DNA from: Ecdyonurus torrentis
Lineage: Eukaryota > Arthropoda > Insecta > Ephemeroptera > Heptageniidae
NCBI GenBank assembly: GCA_949318235.1
Contig: OX439132.1
Span: forward strand, 6,220,034 to 6,284,033
Reading direction: 5' to 3'
Length of the DNA stretch: 64,000 nucleotides
The notes beneath the pieces were generated by a model, which ran no database searches, had not been told where the DNA came from, and saw only the letters and a list, made by a program, of their open reading frames with translations. This document shows, one piece after another, positions 22,427 through 35,000 of this stretch; within the stretch, counting starts at the first letter, position 1; each line of letters starts with the position of its first letter. The translations under genes were made by a program, and so were the position numbers.

Positions 22427-24071
22427 ATGATCCAGTGCTGGGGTAAGGAAACTTTAAAATCATCCTATAATATATTTTGAAAGCTTATACAAAAATTTAA
22501 TCCAATATATTTTAGTGTATCATTTTACATATTATCCTATTTAAATGCATTTATTTATAAGATTTTACAGAATTCCTTGGATTTTTTTTTTATTATTATT
22601 TATTTATTTTTTACATTTTTACTGATAGCTCATTTTATTTACGATAACATTTTCCCCCCAATTATGTTCATGCATTCTCTTTTTCACAATGCTTATATTA
22701 TTTGTACATAATATATATTTACACAATTTAGAGAACTTATATAGATCGGCTCGGGAATGGTACACGAGATGTACGTATATAATCAAATATTTTAGTTTAA
22801 TTGTTAGAAATAGGAGAGATATTACATGCATGCTATAGATAAAGTGCTAAATTCATGTGATTTGCAAAAATGATAAAATCTATAGTCTAAGTAAAAATAC
22901 GTTTGGTATTATATGTATAATTGCTTGTTAATTTTTTAATGAAGAAGAAAATGTTCCTTCGAACTCTCGAGATTTTTATGACATCAATGTAACTAATTCA
23001 TTCTCTCTTTTTTTTTTTTTTTTTTTTTTTTAATCCTTTTCTTGTTAATTAATGTTAACTCTCAACAGTCAAAACTGACTTAAAATTGGTTTTATTTTGA
23101 AACTTTTTCCCACAATTTTTATGTTTTCTTAAACAAACCATTAATTATTATAGAAAATAATAAATAAAAATCCTCTACTTATAAACATTTCATTACTTTC
23201 TATAGAGAGGATACCATCCCGCATGGTGCTGGGTGCCATGCTGTTTTGGTCTGCATTGACTTCATTTGTACTTCGTGCAAATCTGAGTCTCAGTATCGTC
23301 ACCATGGTGGGCACACGTGCGCAAAACGGCACTGCGCAATCTAATAGCAGTGGATGTGCTGTGACTCACAAGAGTGAACTTGGGAATGTTACGATTATAT
23401 CTACATCAAGTAGCATGGAGATGTTAAGTATTCAAATTAAAATAAATTTATATGAAAAGGGAGAATTTTGTAGTAATCTTTAAAAAAAATGCATAATATG
23501 TATAGGAGGAAGCAGAGTTTGATTGGAGTGAATCAACGCAAGGAGTTATATTAAGTGCTTTCTTCTGGGGCTATTTACTTTTACAACTACCTGGTGGTCG
23601 TCTGGCAGAATTGATTGGTGGTCGTCGAGTAATTGGTACAGCTCTGCTAATTGCCTCCCTACTTAGTGCCATCACTCCACCATTGACACGTGTACACTAC
23701 GGTTTCCTTGTCGCCATTCGAGTGGGACAAGGACTTTGTCTGGTAATATAAACAACCTCTCTCTTACATATATAGATAAATATATATTTATGAATAGCCA
23801 AATGATGTGTTTGTAAAATTATAGTAAAAATAAAACAAGCGTCATGCAAAAAAGATGACGGTTTCAATAAAATAAACCAATATAAAAATATATATTAAAC
23901 TTACAAAACACCCTGTATTTTTTGTTCTTCTAATATTTAAATATCATATGTTTACATAGGGAGTACTGTTTCCTACTATATCAGCTCTTGTTGCTCGATG
24001 GGTACCAATGCAAGAACGTGGACGATTTATATCAATATGCACTTTCGGTAAGTACGTCATTTATATATATA

Positions 24072-24118
<47 letters not shown>

Positions 24119-26018
24119 AATAATATTATGCACGTATACTGTACAATACATCGCCTTAAAAAAGATTCTTCTTGTATTTAGTTGTTAATATTTTTTTCCT
24201 TTATTTAAATGAATTAATAATTTCTCAGGAGGTACCCTGGGTCTTGCCCTGATGATGCCCCTGTGTGGGTTGATTATTGCGTGGCTGGGCTGGGCCGCTC
24301 TCTTCTACCTGTCAGCAGCGCAAGGTCTGGTCTTCACCGTGTGTTGGTTCCTCCTGGTCCACGACTCACCTCAACAACACCCCCGTATCTCGCAAGCCGA
24401 GAAGCATTACATTGAGAGCGGACTCGTGGCACCTATTCAGGTTTGAAAACTTTATATCCAAAAAATTTGGTGAAGTCATGTAACACCATTTACAAAGCAT
24501 TCTTATGGCATTTGGCATGAGAGACTGAACTGTTTGGTTTTAACCACGTTGGCTCAAAACTAAACTCTATTGCAAAGCTAATGTTCACCCCTATATAAAG
24601 CTCCGCAGCAAGGTTACTTATTTTATGACAAAATAATAAAACAGTAGACGTACTCCAACAACCAAATATTATGCTGTAAAAGCGCATGAATATGTTGTAT
24701 GTACAGTACATGCAGCACAATTTGTGAATTTTCTTTTTTCCTTGTTGAATCATCTATATAATTATATTTTTTTATATAAATAATATAAGTTATGTTAAGT
24801 TATGTTGGTTTATATCTTCATTAATATTTAAAAATTCTATTAATAATATTAAACAGACGCTGCCAGTGCCTTGGAAAAGTGTCTTGACTTCAATGCAAGT
24901 TTGGGCTCAGTTTGTGACTGCAGTTGGAAGTGACTGGGGATTTTACACGATTCTCACACTGGGACCTAAATACATGGCGAGCATTCTTGGTGTCAATATG
25001 AAACAGGTATAGAGTATAATAGAATATAATATATATTGGAACTAAATGTTACAAAACATATGAATTGTTGTATGCTTATATGATATTTTATGCTTATTAT
25101 TATTTTTTACTATATTGAAATGAGTGCGTTATAAATTGAAGTTTTATTTTTCAGAATGGTTTTCTGTCTGCACTTCCATTTTTATGCCGATATATTTTTG
25201 GTGTAACAGTTGCGCAAATTGTAGATCTACTTTTGCGAAAACAAATACTTTCATTAATTTGCCTTAGAAAAATAGCTGTTTGCATTTGTAAGTATTTATC
25301 TGTCTCCTGCTTTTGTCTCTTTTCTTTTTGTTGTACATTGAAATTATTCCTAAGCTATCGATAAATTTAAATTCTTTCATTATATTTCAGCGCATCTCTT
25401 ACCCGCTGCAGCACTGATTGCTTTTCCCCTTGCTGGCTGCGATATGGTATATGCAGTAGCCATACTGTGTACAGTAATGGCTTGCAATGGGGCCATAAGT
25501 TCAGGACACATTCAATCATACTATGAAATGGCACCGAATTTTGCTGGTAAAAATAATAATAATATTTCGTAATAAACTACTGGTTCAGATGTTTTCATTG
25601 TTCATTTTTCTAGGTACCCTGTCAGGATTCACAAATGGTTTATGTACGATAACAGGAATAATATCTCCACTAATAATTGGTGCTATCTTGGAACGTGATG
25701 TAAGTAGAACATAATATTGAACGCAATTGAATAATTGAATAAGTCATTAATTGTTTGCTTGTATATTTATTTGCTTATTTTTCATTTGTTTATTTGTTCA
25801 TTTTTTCATTTGTTTATTTATTAATTTATTTATTTATTAAGGCAAGTGTTACTGGATGGATCCTGGCTTTTGCATTATCTGCCGTGATTTATGCAAGTTG
25901 CAGCATCCCATATCTCTTCTTCTACACTGCGCAAGTACAAGACTGGAATGACAACTTGAAATTAGAGGCAGCAGATGTAGAGCTAAAAAAGGTTATTGGT
26001 CCTAAAGCAAAGAAATGA
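22427..26018 (+). CDS. SLC17-family MFS transporter, gene C
   Basis: Ten coding exons: 22427-22442, 23206-about 23420, 23506-23742, 23960-24047, 24229-24440, 24857-25006, 25155-25287, 25391-25546, 25614-25699, 25842-26018, about 489 aa. The exon 2 3' end is uncertain: no strong GT donor keeps frame. 23420 is the position homologous to gene D; GT at 23388 is an alternative in phase. TM1 reads FVLRANLSLSIVTMV (Arg29). Loop 1 has NGT, NSS and NVT sequons. Then EFDWSESTQG, FFWGYLLLQLPGGRLAELIGG and, in exon 4, GVLFPTISALVARWVP, so Ser164 replaces the family TM4 His. DSPQQHPRIS closes TM6. Closest to gene D, with exon 5 nearly identical in DNA. The start exon encodes only MIQCW plus a split codon; its ATG is inferred from splice-phase fit. 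PolyA signals at 26074 and 26093. The substrate cannot be predicted. Confidence 0.85.
24062..24115. repeat. (AT)n microsatellite
   Basis: TA run with one internal interruption in intron 4 of gene C, close to the donor site. Confidence 0.95.
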
Positions 26019-28283
26019 TAGTATTTATTACACTGTATTTAATTTGAAACTTAACCATCAAAATATTTACTATAATAAACATAATATAAAGGAATAAAAT
26101 GCTTAAATCATCTTTAATTGTTTGGTTTGTTACTCAATTAAACAGCTACTGTTCAAACTTGTAAAATGAATACTTTTGAATTTTAACAACTTTTAAATCC
26201 CTGTTTTATTTTAAATCTATACAGTTCAGCTTCTTACTAACGAGTCATAAAATTAATATCGTTACAAATAATTATAAATAAAAACTATTTTTAAAGTTAA
26301 TGTTTTATTTTTCTCCTCTTGAATCCATATTTCGTATAACTATATACAGTATTATTAATATAGTCAAATGTCTTATACTATATCAGAAAAATGAATTAAT
26401 GAAGTAACATAAATTTATATATTAAAATAATTAATTTCTCTAAAATCATATTATACAGTATAATTCACTAATTTTGTAAGATCAGGAAAGAATTCGATAA
26501 TATAGAACATACAATATTCGCATCTGTGCTAATATAGAAATAATTATGAAGAGGTATAATTATGGTTATATAGGCGATATATTATAATTTCATTCATTCT
26601 CAGGCATTTCCGTGAATAATTGTAATAAATCCATAAATCTGTTATAATATATAGGTAATCATTGATATTAATAAATGATGTTATCACTTTTTTTTATATA
26701 TATAATGCAAAGCGACTCATGACGATCACCTGCAAAAGATATATAATAATAAATTCAAGTTTTTCTCGACACACTTTCGATCACCATCACATTTACATAA
26801 ATTGAGAAAGTCAGGTTTATTTTTATACATAACAAGACATTCATAGCCAGATAGCCACTGATGCACATAATTGACGGAAATGTTGGATCATATAATATCA
26901 TCGTATAGTGTCGTCTCGCCGGCTCTTTTCCGTGCATCACGCAAATATTTTCATTGCGTGGGTCAGTATTATTTTGATTCACACATGGCACAACAACTAC
27001 AAGGCCACCTGCCAACTGAATTAAGGGTGAAAGATAGTATCTTTTTGTGCTCGACTTACTTCCGCCAATAACTGGCCAAATTGAGTAGGTCAGGATTACA
27101 AACACAACATATCTAAAAGAGCCACCTGCTTTCTGAATTGAGGGTTAGGGGGAGATGAGGGTGAAAGATCATATTTTTCTCGCTTCTCTCTTACTTGCGG
27201 CCAATCACTGACATAATTGAGTAGGTCAAGATTATTTTTTATATACTGTATAAGTAAAAACAATAAAATAAAACACAACATGATATTATACGTATTCTCT
27301 GCAACCTCCGTATATAATACTATAAACTATAATAAAGTAAATAAATGTATTACCTACTACAGTATGTAAGTTGACAATTCCATGTAAAACCTTCAACAAT
27401 TGTAACTTTGTATTGCATATTTGATTGTAAGGAGAGTGGAAATAAAAGAATTTTGAATTTGATATTTGAATTTGAATTCAGTATGAATATATAGAGATTT
27501 TTTTTTGTCCGCAGCAAAATTAATGAAGTGAGAACTTCTTATAAAATCCTCTGCTCATACGAAGCAACATTTTTTAAGTTTATTAATAAATTTGATGCAT
27601 GTGTAACTTTTGATTAACCAATAAATCTTCATGCAATGAAATTTATTGCACAATGCAAATATTGTTTCCTGTGAACATATCAACATAACATTAAATCAAT
27701 TAAAAAAAATAAAAAGTGGGAATTATTGTCTAGTTTTAATTTTTGTTGAACCTATATCATATTTGCTCATATTTACATATATATACAAATATATTATACA
27801 GTAGTTACTCCCGCCTATATAATACCAAATCATACTACTTGTAATATAACTACATTAATTCTTATTTCTTTTCATCACACTCATTGCGAACTCATTGTGT
27901 TTAAATAATAACAAAAAAAAAAAAAAAAAAATCCCTATTCTTATTCTCCGATTAATTTCTTTATCATTTCCCCCTTTCAGATACTACAATGCATTGCTTC
28001 ATCTTACATAATTATGCAAAGGATCCCTTTGCATACAAGAGACTCCATTTTTTTTCTTCCATAAGTGCGTCTTAAACTCTCACGCAGACTTGTGCATTTC
28101 TTTATAAAAATTGTGCGGTTTCTTGTTTACCTTGTTCTTTGAGAAATCAAACATTACATTTTCTTATCAGTATAATATTATACTTTGTAGTCAGACTTCC
28201 AATGCTTTGCTTTTTTTTATAATAGAAAAGCATCAGTGTATGAGTTGACAAAAAAAAAAATAATAAGCGTGAAACAATTCAAC
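26019..28283. other. Intergenic region between genes C and D
   Basis: Gene C 3' UTR with AATAAA at 26074-26079 and 26093-26098, then AT-rich DNA. Contains the imperfect tandem repeat at 26785-27235. No exon was recognised; the small frames at 26755-27281 come from that repeat. Confidence 0.6.
26785..27235. repeat. Imperfect tandem repeat
   Basis: Units of roughly 110-120 bp. The clearest are 27004-27095 and 27122-27230. They share CACCTGC, GTGAAAGAT, an ACTTACTTCCGCCAAT-like block and the unit end AATTGAGTAGGTCAGGATTA (or a close variant). A decayed unit lies at 26793-26880. Confidence 0.55.
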
Positions 28284-31163
28284 ATGCCGTGCTGTGGTAA
28301 GCATAAATTTATAATTAATTAAATATTCAAATAATTTTAAATATATTTCTTTTTAATTAATATTAAACCTTACTTGAATAGTTTTGTTTTATGTATAATT
28401 TGTACATTGCTTATAAAAACTTATAAAATTCCACAATAATCATATGAAACCAGCAAAAAAAAAAATAATAAAAAAAAAATGCAATAATATAAAATTATAT
28501 TGGCCTACATTATATTATCTATTTGTTAAAAAGCGTATTAGCAAAATATATGAGAACTGAAATCAATTTAATTGGTTTTCTACAACAAAGAATCAACAAA
28601 TTCATTTTTCAACTTTTTCTGGGTTATATATCATGGAACAAATGCAAGAAGTCAAGAAGGCACGAATAATATTAAATTTAAGTATGTAAAGTAATAAAAA
28701 TGTGAAGACTTGTTTTCCATTGAATTTTTCTTGAATTATTATAACTATAAAAATTAAAAATATAAAAGATACTAAGATAGAATGTATAATATGCAGATCT
28801 AAGATAGAAAAAAAAAAAACGAAATTAATTTAATTTTAAAATATTTCTCTCCCTCTCGCCTGTCCGCACCTCTAATTTATATCCAATTCTCTGTGAGCCA
28901 TCATTATTTATATTATATTGTTATATAGAAAAGGTATTCATCACGCAGGGTACTAATTTGTATTATTTGTTACACAGAAAGGGTGCCCTCACGCTGGGTG
29001 CTAGGTGCCATGCTGTTTTGGTCAGCTCTGTCTGCATTCGTACTGAGAGTAAACTTGAGTCTTAGTATTGTCCCCATGGTGGGCAATCGTGCACACAACG
29101 GAACGTCACAAGCAAACCTTAGTGGGTGTGCGGTGTCACTTTCCGAGCAGAATTTCACTTTTTCGAATACAACTGAATTGACAGAGGCAAGAACCTTAGG
29201 CGTAATATTACAGCTATTGATAATGTTATTTACTTTGTTAAATTTTGCAATGCAGGAGGAAGGAGAATTTGACTGGAGTGAGTCGACTCAGGGTACAATT
29301 CTCAGTGCTTTTTTCTGGGGATATTTAGTTCTTCAACTACCTGGTGGTCGCTTGGCAGAATTGATTGGTGGTCGTCGTGTAATGGGAACCGCTCTGTTGA
29401 TTGCCTCCCTGCTTGGTGCTCTTACTCCACCATTGACACGCATTCACTATGGCTTCCTTGTTGCCATTCGAGTGGGACAAGGACTCTGTTTGGTAAATTG
29501 ATGCAGATTTTTGTATGTATTGACACTACGTGATAATGTACTCTATATACAGTAAATTTATTTGCATGCAATCTCCATTAAAAATTATGAAATTTCCATG
29601 CAATTAAATGTATTGTGTTGTATTGCTCTGTGTGAACAGGTCATATATAGATATGGGGTATATTATGAATTTATAATCCATTGATAGTATTAAAAATCGC
29701 AGAAAATTTCCCAAGTAAAGTAATAATTTTACAAGTTTAATAACCATGATGAATTATCTAAACAATTTAATAAATTATAGGGTGTTCAATTTCCAACTAT
29801 GGCTGCTCTCATTATTCGATGGGTTCCTTTACAAGAACGTTCACGATTCATATCCATCTGCACATTCGGTAACGTTAAGATTGAATTAATATTAAGAATT
29901 AATTATATTAATTAAAATTTAAAAAAATTAAAGAAAATTTATCTTTATCCATTTATAAAATTTGATTAGAAAATAATTGTTGAGTTATTTCTCAGGAGGT
30001 ACCCTGGGTCTTGCCTTGATGATGCCCCTGTGTGGGTTGATTATTGCGTGGCTGGGCTGGGCCGCTCTCTTCTACCTGTCAGCAGCGCAAGGTCTGGTCT
30101 TCACCGTGTGTTGGTTCCTTCTGGTGCACGACTCACCTCAACAACACCCCCGTATCTCGCACATCGAGCAGCGATACATCGAGCGCGGCCTCGTCACACA
30201 AGTGCAGGTCATAAGAAAGAAAGCAGTATCTTTTGCTTTCAAATGCAACCACAATAATTATTCATTATTATATATAATGAGATGTATAAATTAAAATTTT
30301 ATTATTACTCTTATTTCGCAGACAGTACCAGTGCCATGGAAGAAAATTTTGCTTTCTATGCAAGTTTGGGCACCATTTTTAACGTCAGTTGGAAGTGATT
30401 GGGGATTTTATACGCTTCTCACCCTTGGACCTAAATATATGTCGAGCATTCTAGGTGTCAATATGAAACAGGTATGACATCATTTGAACAATGAATTTAT
30501 ATTAAAATTAATTTCAACAAAGTTATATCATTTCAAAACCAAATTTGTTGTATATTGAATTCTAAATATTATCATGTTCCAGAATGGAGTTCTATCTGCG
30601 CTTCCTTTCTTATGTCGATATGTTTTTGGCGTATTGTACGCACAAGTATTTGATTTTTGCCTAAGAAAACGTTTCTTATCCTTAATATGTCTAAGACGGA
30701 TAACTGCCTGTATTTGTAAGTTCAGTATCTAATACCAACATTTATCCAGCTTTAATTATTATTAATATTTTTTTTTAATTGCCTTCCTCAGCTCACTTAT
30801 TACCCGCCGTCGCACTAATTGCGTTTCCCCTTGCTGGCTGCGACATGACTTACGCAGTTGTATTATTGTGTACCGCCATGGCTTGCAATGGTGCTCTCAG
30901 CTCTGGACACATTCAGGCATACTACGATATTGCACCAAATTTTGCCGGTAAATAAATAATTAATAATGATAAAAAAAAAAAGTTTAATATACAACTTAAA
31001 ATTTTGTTTCAAATCTAATATAAACTTGTTTATATTTACAGCTACTCTGTCTGGCTTTAGAAATGGACTGTGTTCTTTTAGTGGGATACTGTCTCCTTTA
31101 ATTATTGGTGCTATTTTAGAGCAAGATGTAAGTATTTTGTATTATTATCACTCATTATTTATT

Positions 31164-31244
<81 letters not shown>

Positions 31245-31513
31245 TATTAAATTTATTTTTAATAGTTTTTAAATTGCGTAACATTATTTTTAAAAAAGTA
31301 TTCCAAAGATATTAATTATTTAACGTTAATTTTTATTTGCAGGCAAGTATCACTGGTTGGCGCCTGGCTTTTGCACTTTCAGCCGCGATATACGCGAGCT
31401 CCAGTCTGCTCTACCTGTTCTTCTTTACAGCCCGAGTACAGAGCTGGAACAACATAAAAGAGACGACAAGAGACACCGAACTGAGACAACCTATGAGACC
31501 ATCAAATAAATAA
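28284..31513 (+). CDS. SLC17-family MFS transporter, gene D
   Basis: Ten coding exons: 28284-28296, 28978-29186, 29256-29492, 29781-29868, 29996-30207, 30322-30471, 30583-30715, 30792-30947, 31042-31127, 31343-31513, 484 aa. TM1 reads FVLRVNLSLSIVPMV (Arg28). Loop 1 has NGT, NLS, NFT and NTT sequons. FFWGYLVLQLPGGRLAELIGG follows. Exon 4 reads GVQFPTMAALIIRWVP, so Ala161 replaces the family TM4 His. DSPQQHPRIS closes TM6 and RVQSWNN follows TM12. Intron 2 is only 69 nt and appears to use a GC donor (GAG followed by GCAAGA). It has no stop and is a multiple of three, so exon 2 plus intron 2 plus exon 3 form one 172-codon frame; retention would add 23 hydrophobic residues between TM1 and TM2. 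A GT donor at 29202 is an alternative. Sister of gene C. The start exon encodes MPCC plus a split codon. Confidence 0.87.
31165..31241. repeat. (AT)n microsatellite
   Basis: About 77 bp of TA repeat in the last intron of gene D. Confidence 0.96.
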
Positions 31514-32026
31514 ATCATAGCTTTTTGATCTATATGTATATTTATGATCAAAAAATTTGATCTATAATATAATATACTTCATAGCATCATTTTAAAGAAA
31601 TAGTTGTGACTTTTATGCATTTTGTGAAACATTGTACGTATATACATATTTGTCATTTTATTTTTTAGCACAATCCTCGCCATAATAATAAGTGAAAAGT
31701 AAAAATAATTAAGTATTAAAATATTTGCATTTATTGTGTCTGTTTTTAAATATATATGTATAGTCACAAGTTTCACCTAATTAGAATTACTCTTTATTTT
31801 TACATTTGTTTAAAAACTCATTGGTATAAAAATAGAATTAAAGCAAACGATTTTTTTCTTTTCTACAACAAAATTTAACGAAGTTGCAAAAAATCTAAAT
31901 AAAGAATCCAATATAATATATTCCAATGGTTATTTATTAAAATGTAACTTATTTGTTTACAAGATTTCTTTATGAACAGTAGTTGCGTGTTCATAGTTAA
32001 TCAAAATGAAATAAACAATTGATTAT
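31514..32026. other. Convergent intergenic region, gene D / CFAP299
   Basis: Holds the 3' UTRs of two converging genes. A minus-strand AATAAA (TTTATT at 31933-31938) is a candidate polyA signal for CFAP299. Nothing else recognised. Confidence 0.5.
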
Positions 32027-35000
32027 TTATGCGCTACCACGATTCACCACGTGATCTATAAGTTCTGCCTGAAGAATTATACTTGTTCCAATCACAGGAA
32101 TTTTCTCACGTACAACACCTCCCTAAAAATGTAATAAAGTTAAATATATGAGATGAAACGTAAATAAAAGTAAGATATGTTATCTCTATAACATAAATGC
32201 ATTTTTTTTCCTTCCTATTGTTCACAGTTCACAAACATAAAAATATGATATTTATGCTAACATATTGTATAAGTTTTATTTACCGAACTTGGATGCAACT
32301 TTAAGATACGTCCATCATGTCGACATTGCAGTACAAGTGCTCTATTTGTGGGTACGATGATAAAATTGCGGCTAGATTGTGTACCAACAGGTCCTTGGGA
32401 CCTCCAAGCCACGTAACTGAGATCATTTCTTCGAGGTTGTAAGTGACGTTTACCACTCCAGTATTTTGTGAAGTCTTCTATTTCTAATCTAAAATTATAA
32501 TTACGTATATATGTAATATGATCGTGTTTTACAGACAAAATTACAATAATTTGAAATAAAAATCAATACAATAATATATACCTGTGACTGAAATCAATGT
32601 AACCAGATATTTCGTGACCAGCTGGTGATTTAACTCTCAGGAAAATAACTGTCTGTATAGAGAAATATATTCAATAAAAAAGAAATGTATAAATTCATTT
32701 AACATTTACCTTACTCTAAAAGTAAATTTTATAAAATTGTTACCATTGTTCACAGAGGGAAAAAAAAAAAAAAAAAAAAAAAAACTTTTTAAACAATAAC
32801 ATAATATTTTCCTATAATTATAGTTCATGTGGGAATTAGAGCAAATGAAAACTGTATTAAAAGGTAAAACAACAACAACAAATACAACAACTTACCAAAA
32901 CTGTCTTTTTTCTATTTGACTCCTGACGTTCCCATAAAGCAGAAAGAAGTGGATCGTGTAGATCCGAAGATTGAGATTCAACAACGCAAGGATCAGCGTG
33001 ACTTGTCCTGAAAGTATGGTAACATTTAGCGTACAATAAAACAATCTACTTTTTTAAAGGCAATTTCATCGACATAAGTAAACAACTGATATTAAATAGG
33101 TAAGTATTAAAATTAATACTTTCATGCATAATTTAAATTATTCTTATATCTGCAGTGCGCATAATAATCAACTGTATTTTTAAATTGGAAATGAGGAAAA
33201 AAAGTTATATAAAACTATAGCATATTCTAAGAACTATTCCGCATTCAATTAATATAACAATTTTAATATTTAAAAACTTTTTTTAATTTAATTTTTCTTA
33301 TTATGTTTGCATGACTCATATTTGTAGATTCAATTAAGATATGCGGAATAAAAAACTGTTAGCATGCTTAAATAAACGCTAAATTATTTTATTTATATAT
33401 TTGATATGAAAGACTTTTTTTTTTTTTTTTTTTTTTGTTAACATAATGAAATGAAACACGTAAATATTAAACTATAATATACGAACCTGTGTACATGTTG
33501 TGCTATTTTACTAGCATTGAAGAGTTTGCGAGGAATAATTGCGCTGTTGGAATGATTTATAATGCCCAGCTCTACAAGTTTACGTGCAAATCCCAAGTCC
33601 TAGAATGTGACATAAGACATTTTGTGACACGCATTGTATACTAAAGTGAGTACCAGTCTCTTTTAAAGTCTTGTCAAAGTCCAAAGCAATGCTATACGCG
33701 GTAAGACCATAATGAGAAAGACCAAACAAATTGAAAGGGAGTAATTTAATATTTCATATTCTATGTCCTGACTCGATTCATATACAAATTTATAATTTGT
33801 GTGAGTTCATTCAGTATTTTTAATTGATTTTTGAAAATCGAAAAATGACGTCACGGTTGGCAACTTATGCATGTAAGCATAGGAAAAAGTTACCGGACAT
33901 GACGTCATTTCACAACTTAAAAAAATTATTTAAAAACACGTAATGTACTCAATAATTAGAAATTCGAATATCTATTGATTCAGGATAATTTTCTCTTTTA
34001 GAATATGCAATAAAATTACCCCCAATTATTATTTTTTGGTCTTCCTCATTAATTACAGTAAAATATGATTTATCTTTTATCGTTGTCTATTACTTATTAA
34101 TCTTTGCTTTCACGTAAATTTATAATATAAAATTTGAAAAATCAATAGAAAAAGTAGATATTGTCCTTTAATTACTAACACGATAAGTATAATTGAAAGT
34201 TGGCATTTTAACTTTTTAGTACATTTTAATTCTTTAAAATATAAAACTCGCTTTTATTTGTCTTATTTATAATTTTTTTATTTAAAAAAATGATAAAGCC
34301 ATACTCCACATAAAACAACATGTGCTTTTTAATGAATAAACACGAAATAAGATCTTCAAAACTGATGATAATTTTTACCAGAATGTTAATGTAGCCTCAC
34401 GAGAGAGCGTGAAAAAACTGTAAAGTATGCAATTTGCGTGACAATTCATGTTTATGACGTCAGAAACAAGCAAAAATTAGTATGTAAATGTTGTGCGGGT
34501 TGCATAAATCGAATTTTCTGATCACTACTACGGGGCTACTGTTGGGTTTTGAGTCGAACTAATGTTATTTATGTAAATCTCATCAAATGTTTTGTGATAT
34601 AAATGCTTATGTTTTTCTCTGGTCTATTCCTTTAACTTAAATTTAAAAGCAATAATTCAGTGTATTATTGTAAACGTTAATATTAATTATAGGTAAGAAT
34701 GTTATCTGAAAATAATAAATCAGTACGTATATTGGATTGAATGCTGTAATGTTTTGTACAGAAAAAGATAAAAAATTAACAAAATTGGCAAAAAAAATAT
34801 ATAGTTTTTTTTTTAAATAAATTATAATTAAAGCATATAACATTAGAATAATTTTGTGTGTGAGATTGTGAGTGTTTACAAGTCATAGTAAAAATATAAT
34901 AATGATGATAATAATAAAATCTGAAAATATATTTTTACAAAGACTTCAGAAAATCACACAAAAACTTTCATATATATATTCAACTTATGTTAAAAATACA

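Noticed and set aside
26755..27281. Small frames of 60-116 codons
   Set aside because: Fall inside an imperfect tandem repeat and show no conserved composition.
28983..29501. 172-codon frame taken as one exon of gene D
   Set aside because: Alignment to genes A-C shows a 69-nt segment (29187-29255) absent from the paralogs, with a GC donor and an AG acceptor. It is treated as an intron, with retention listed as a possibility.
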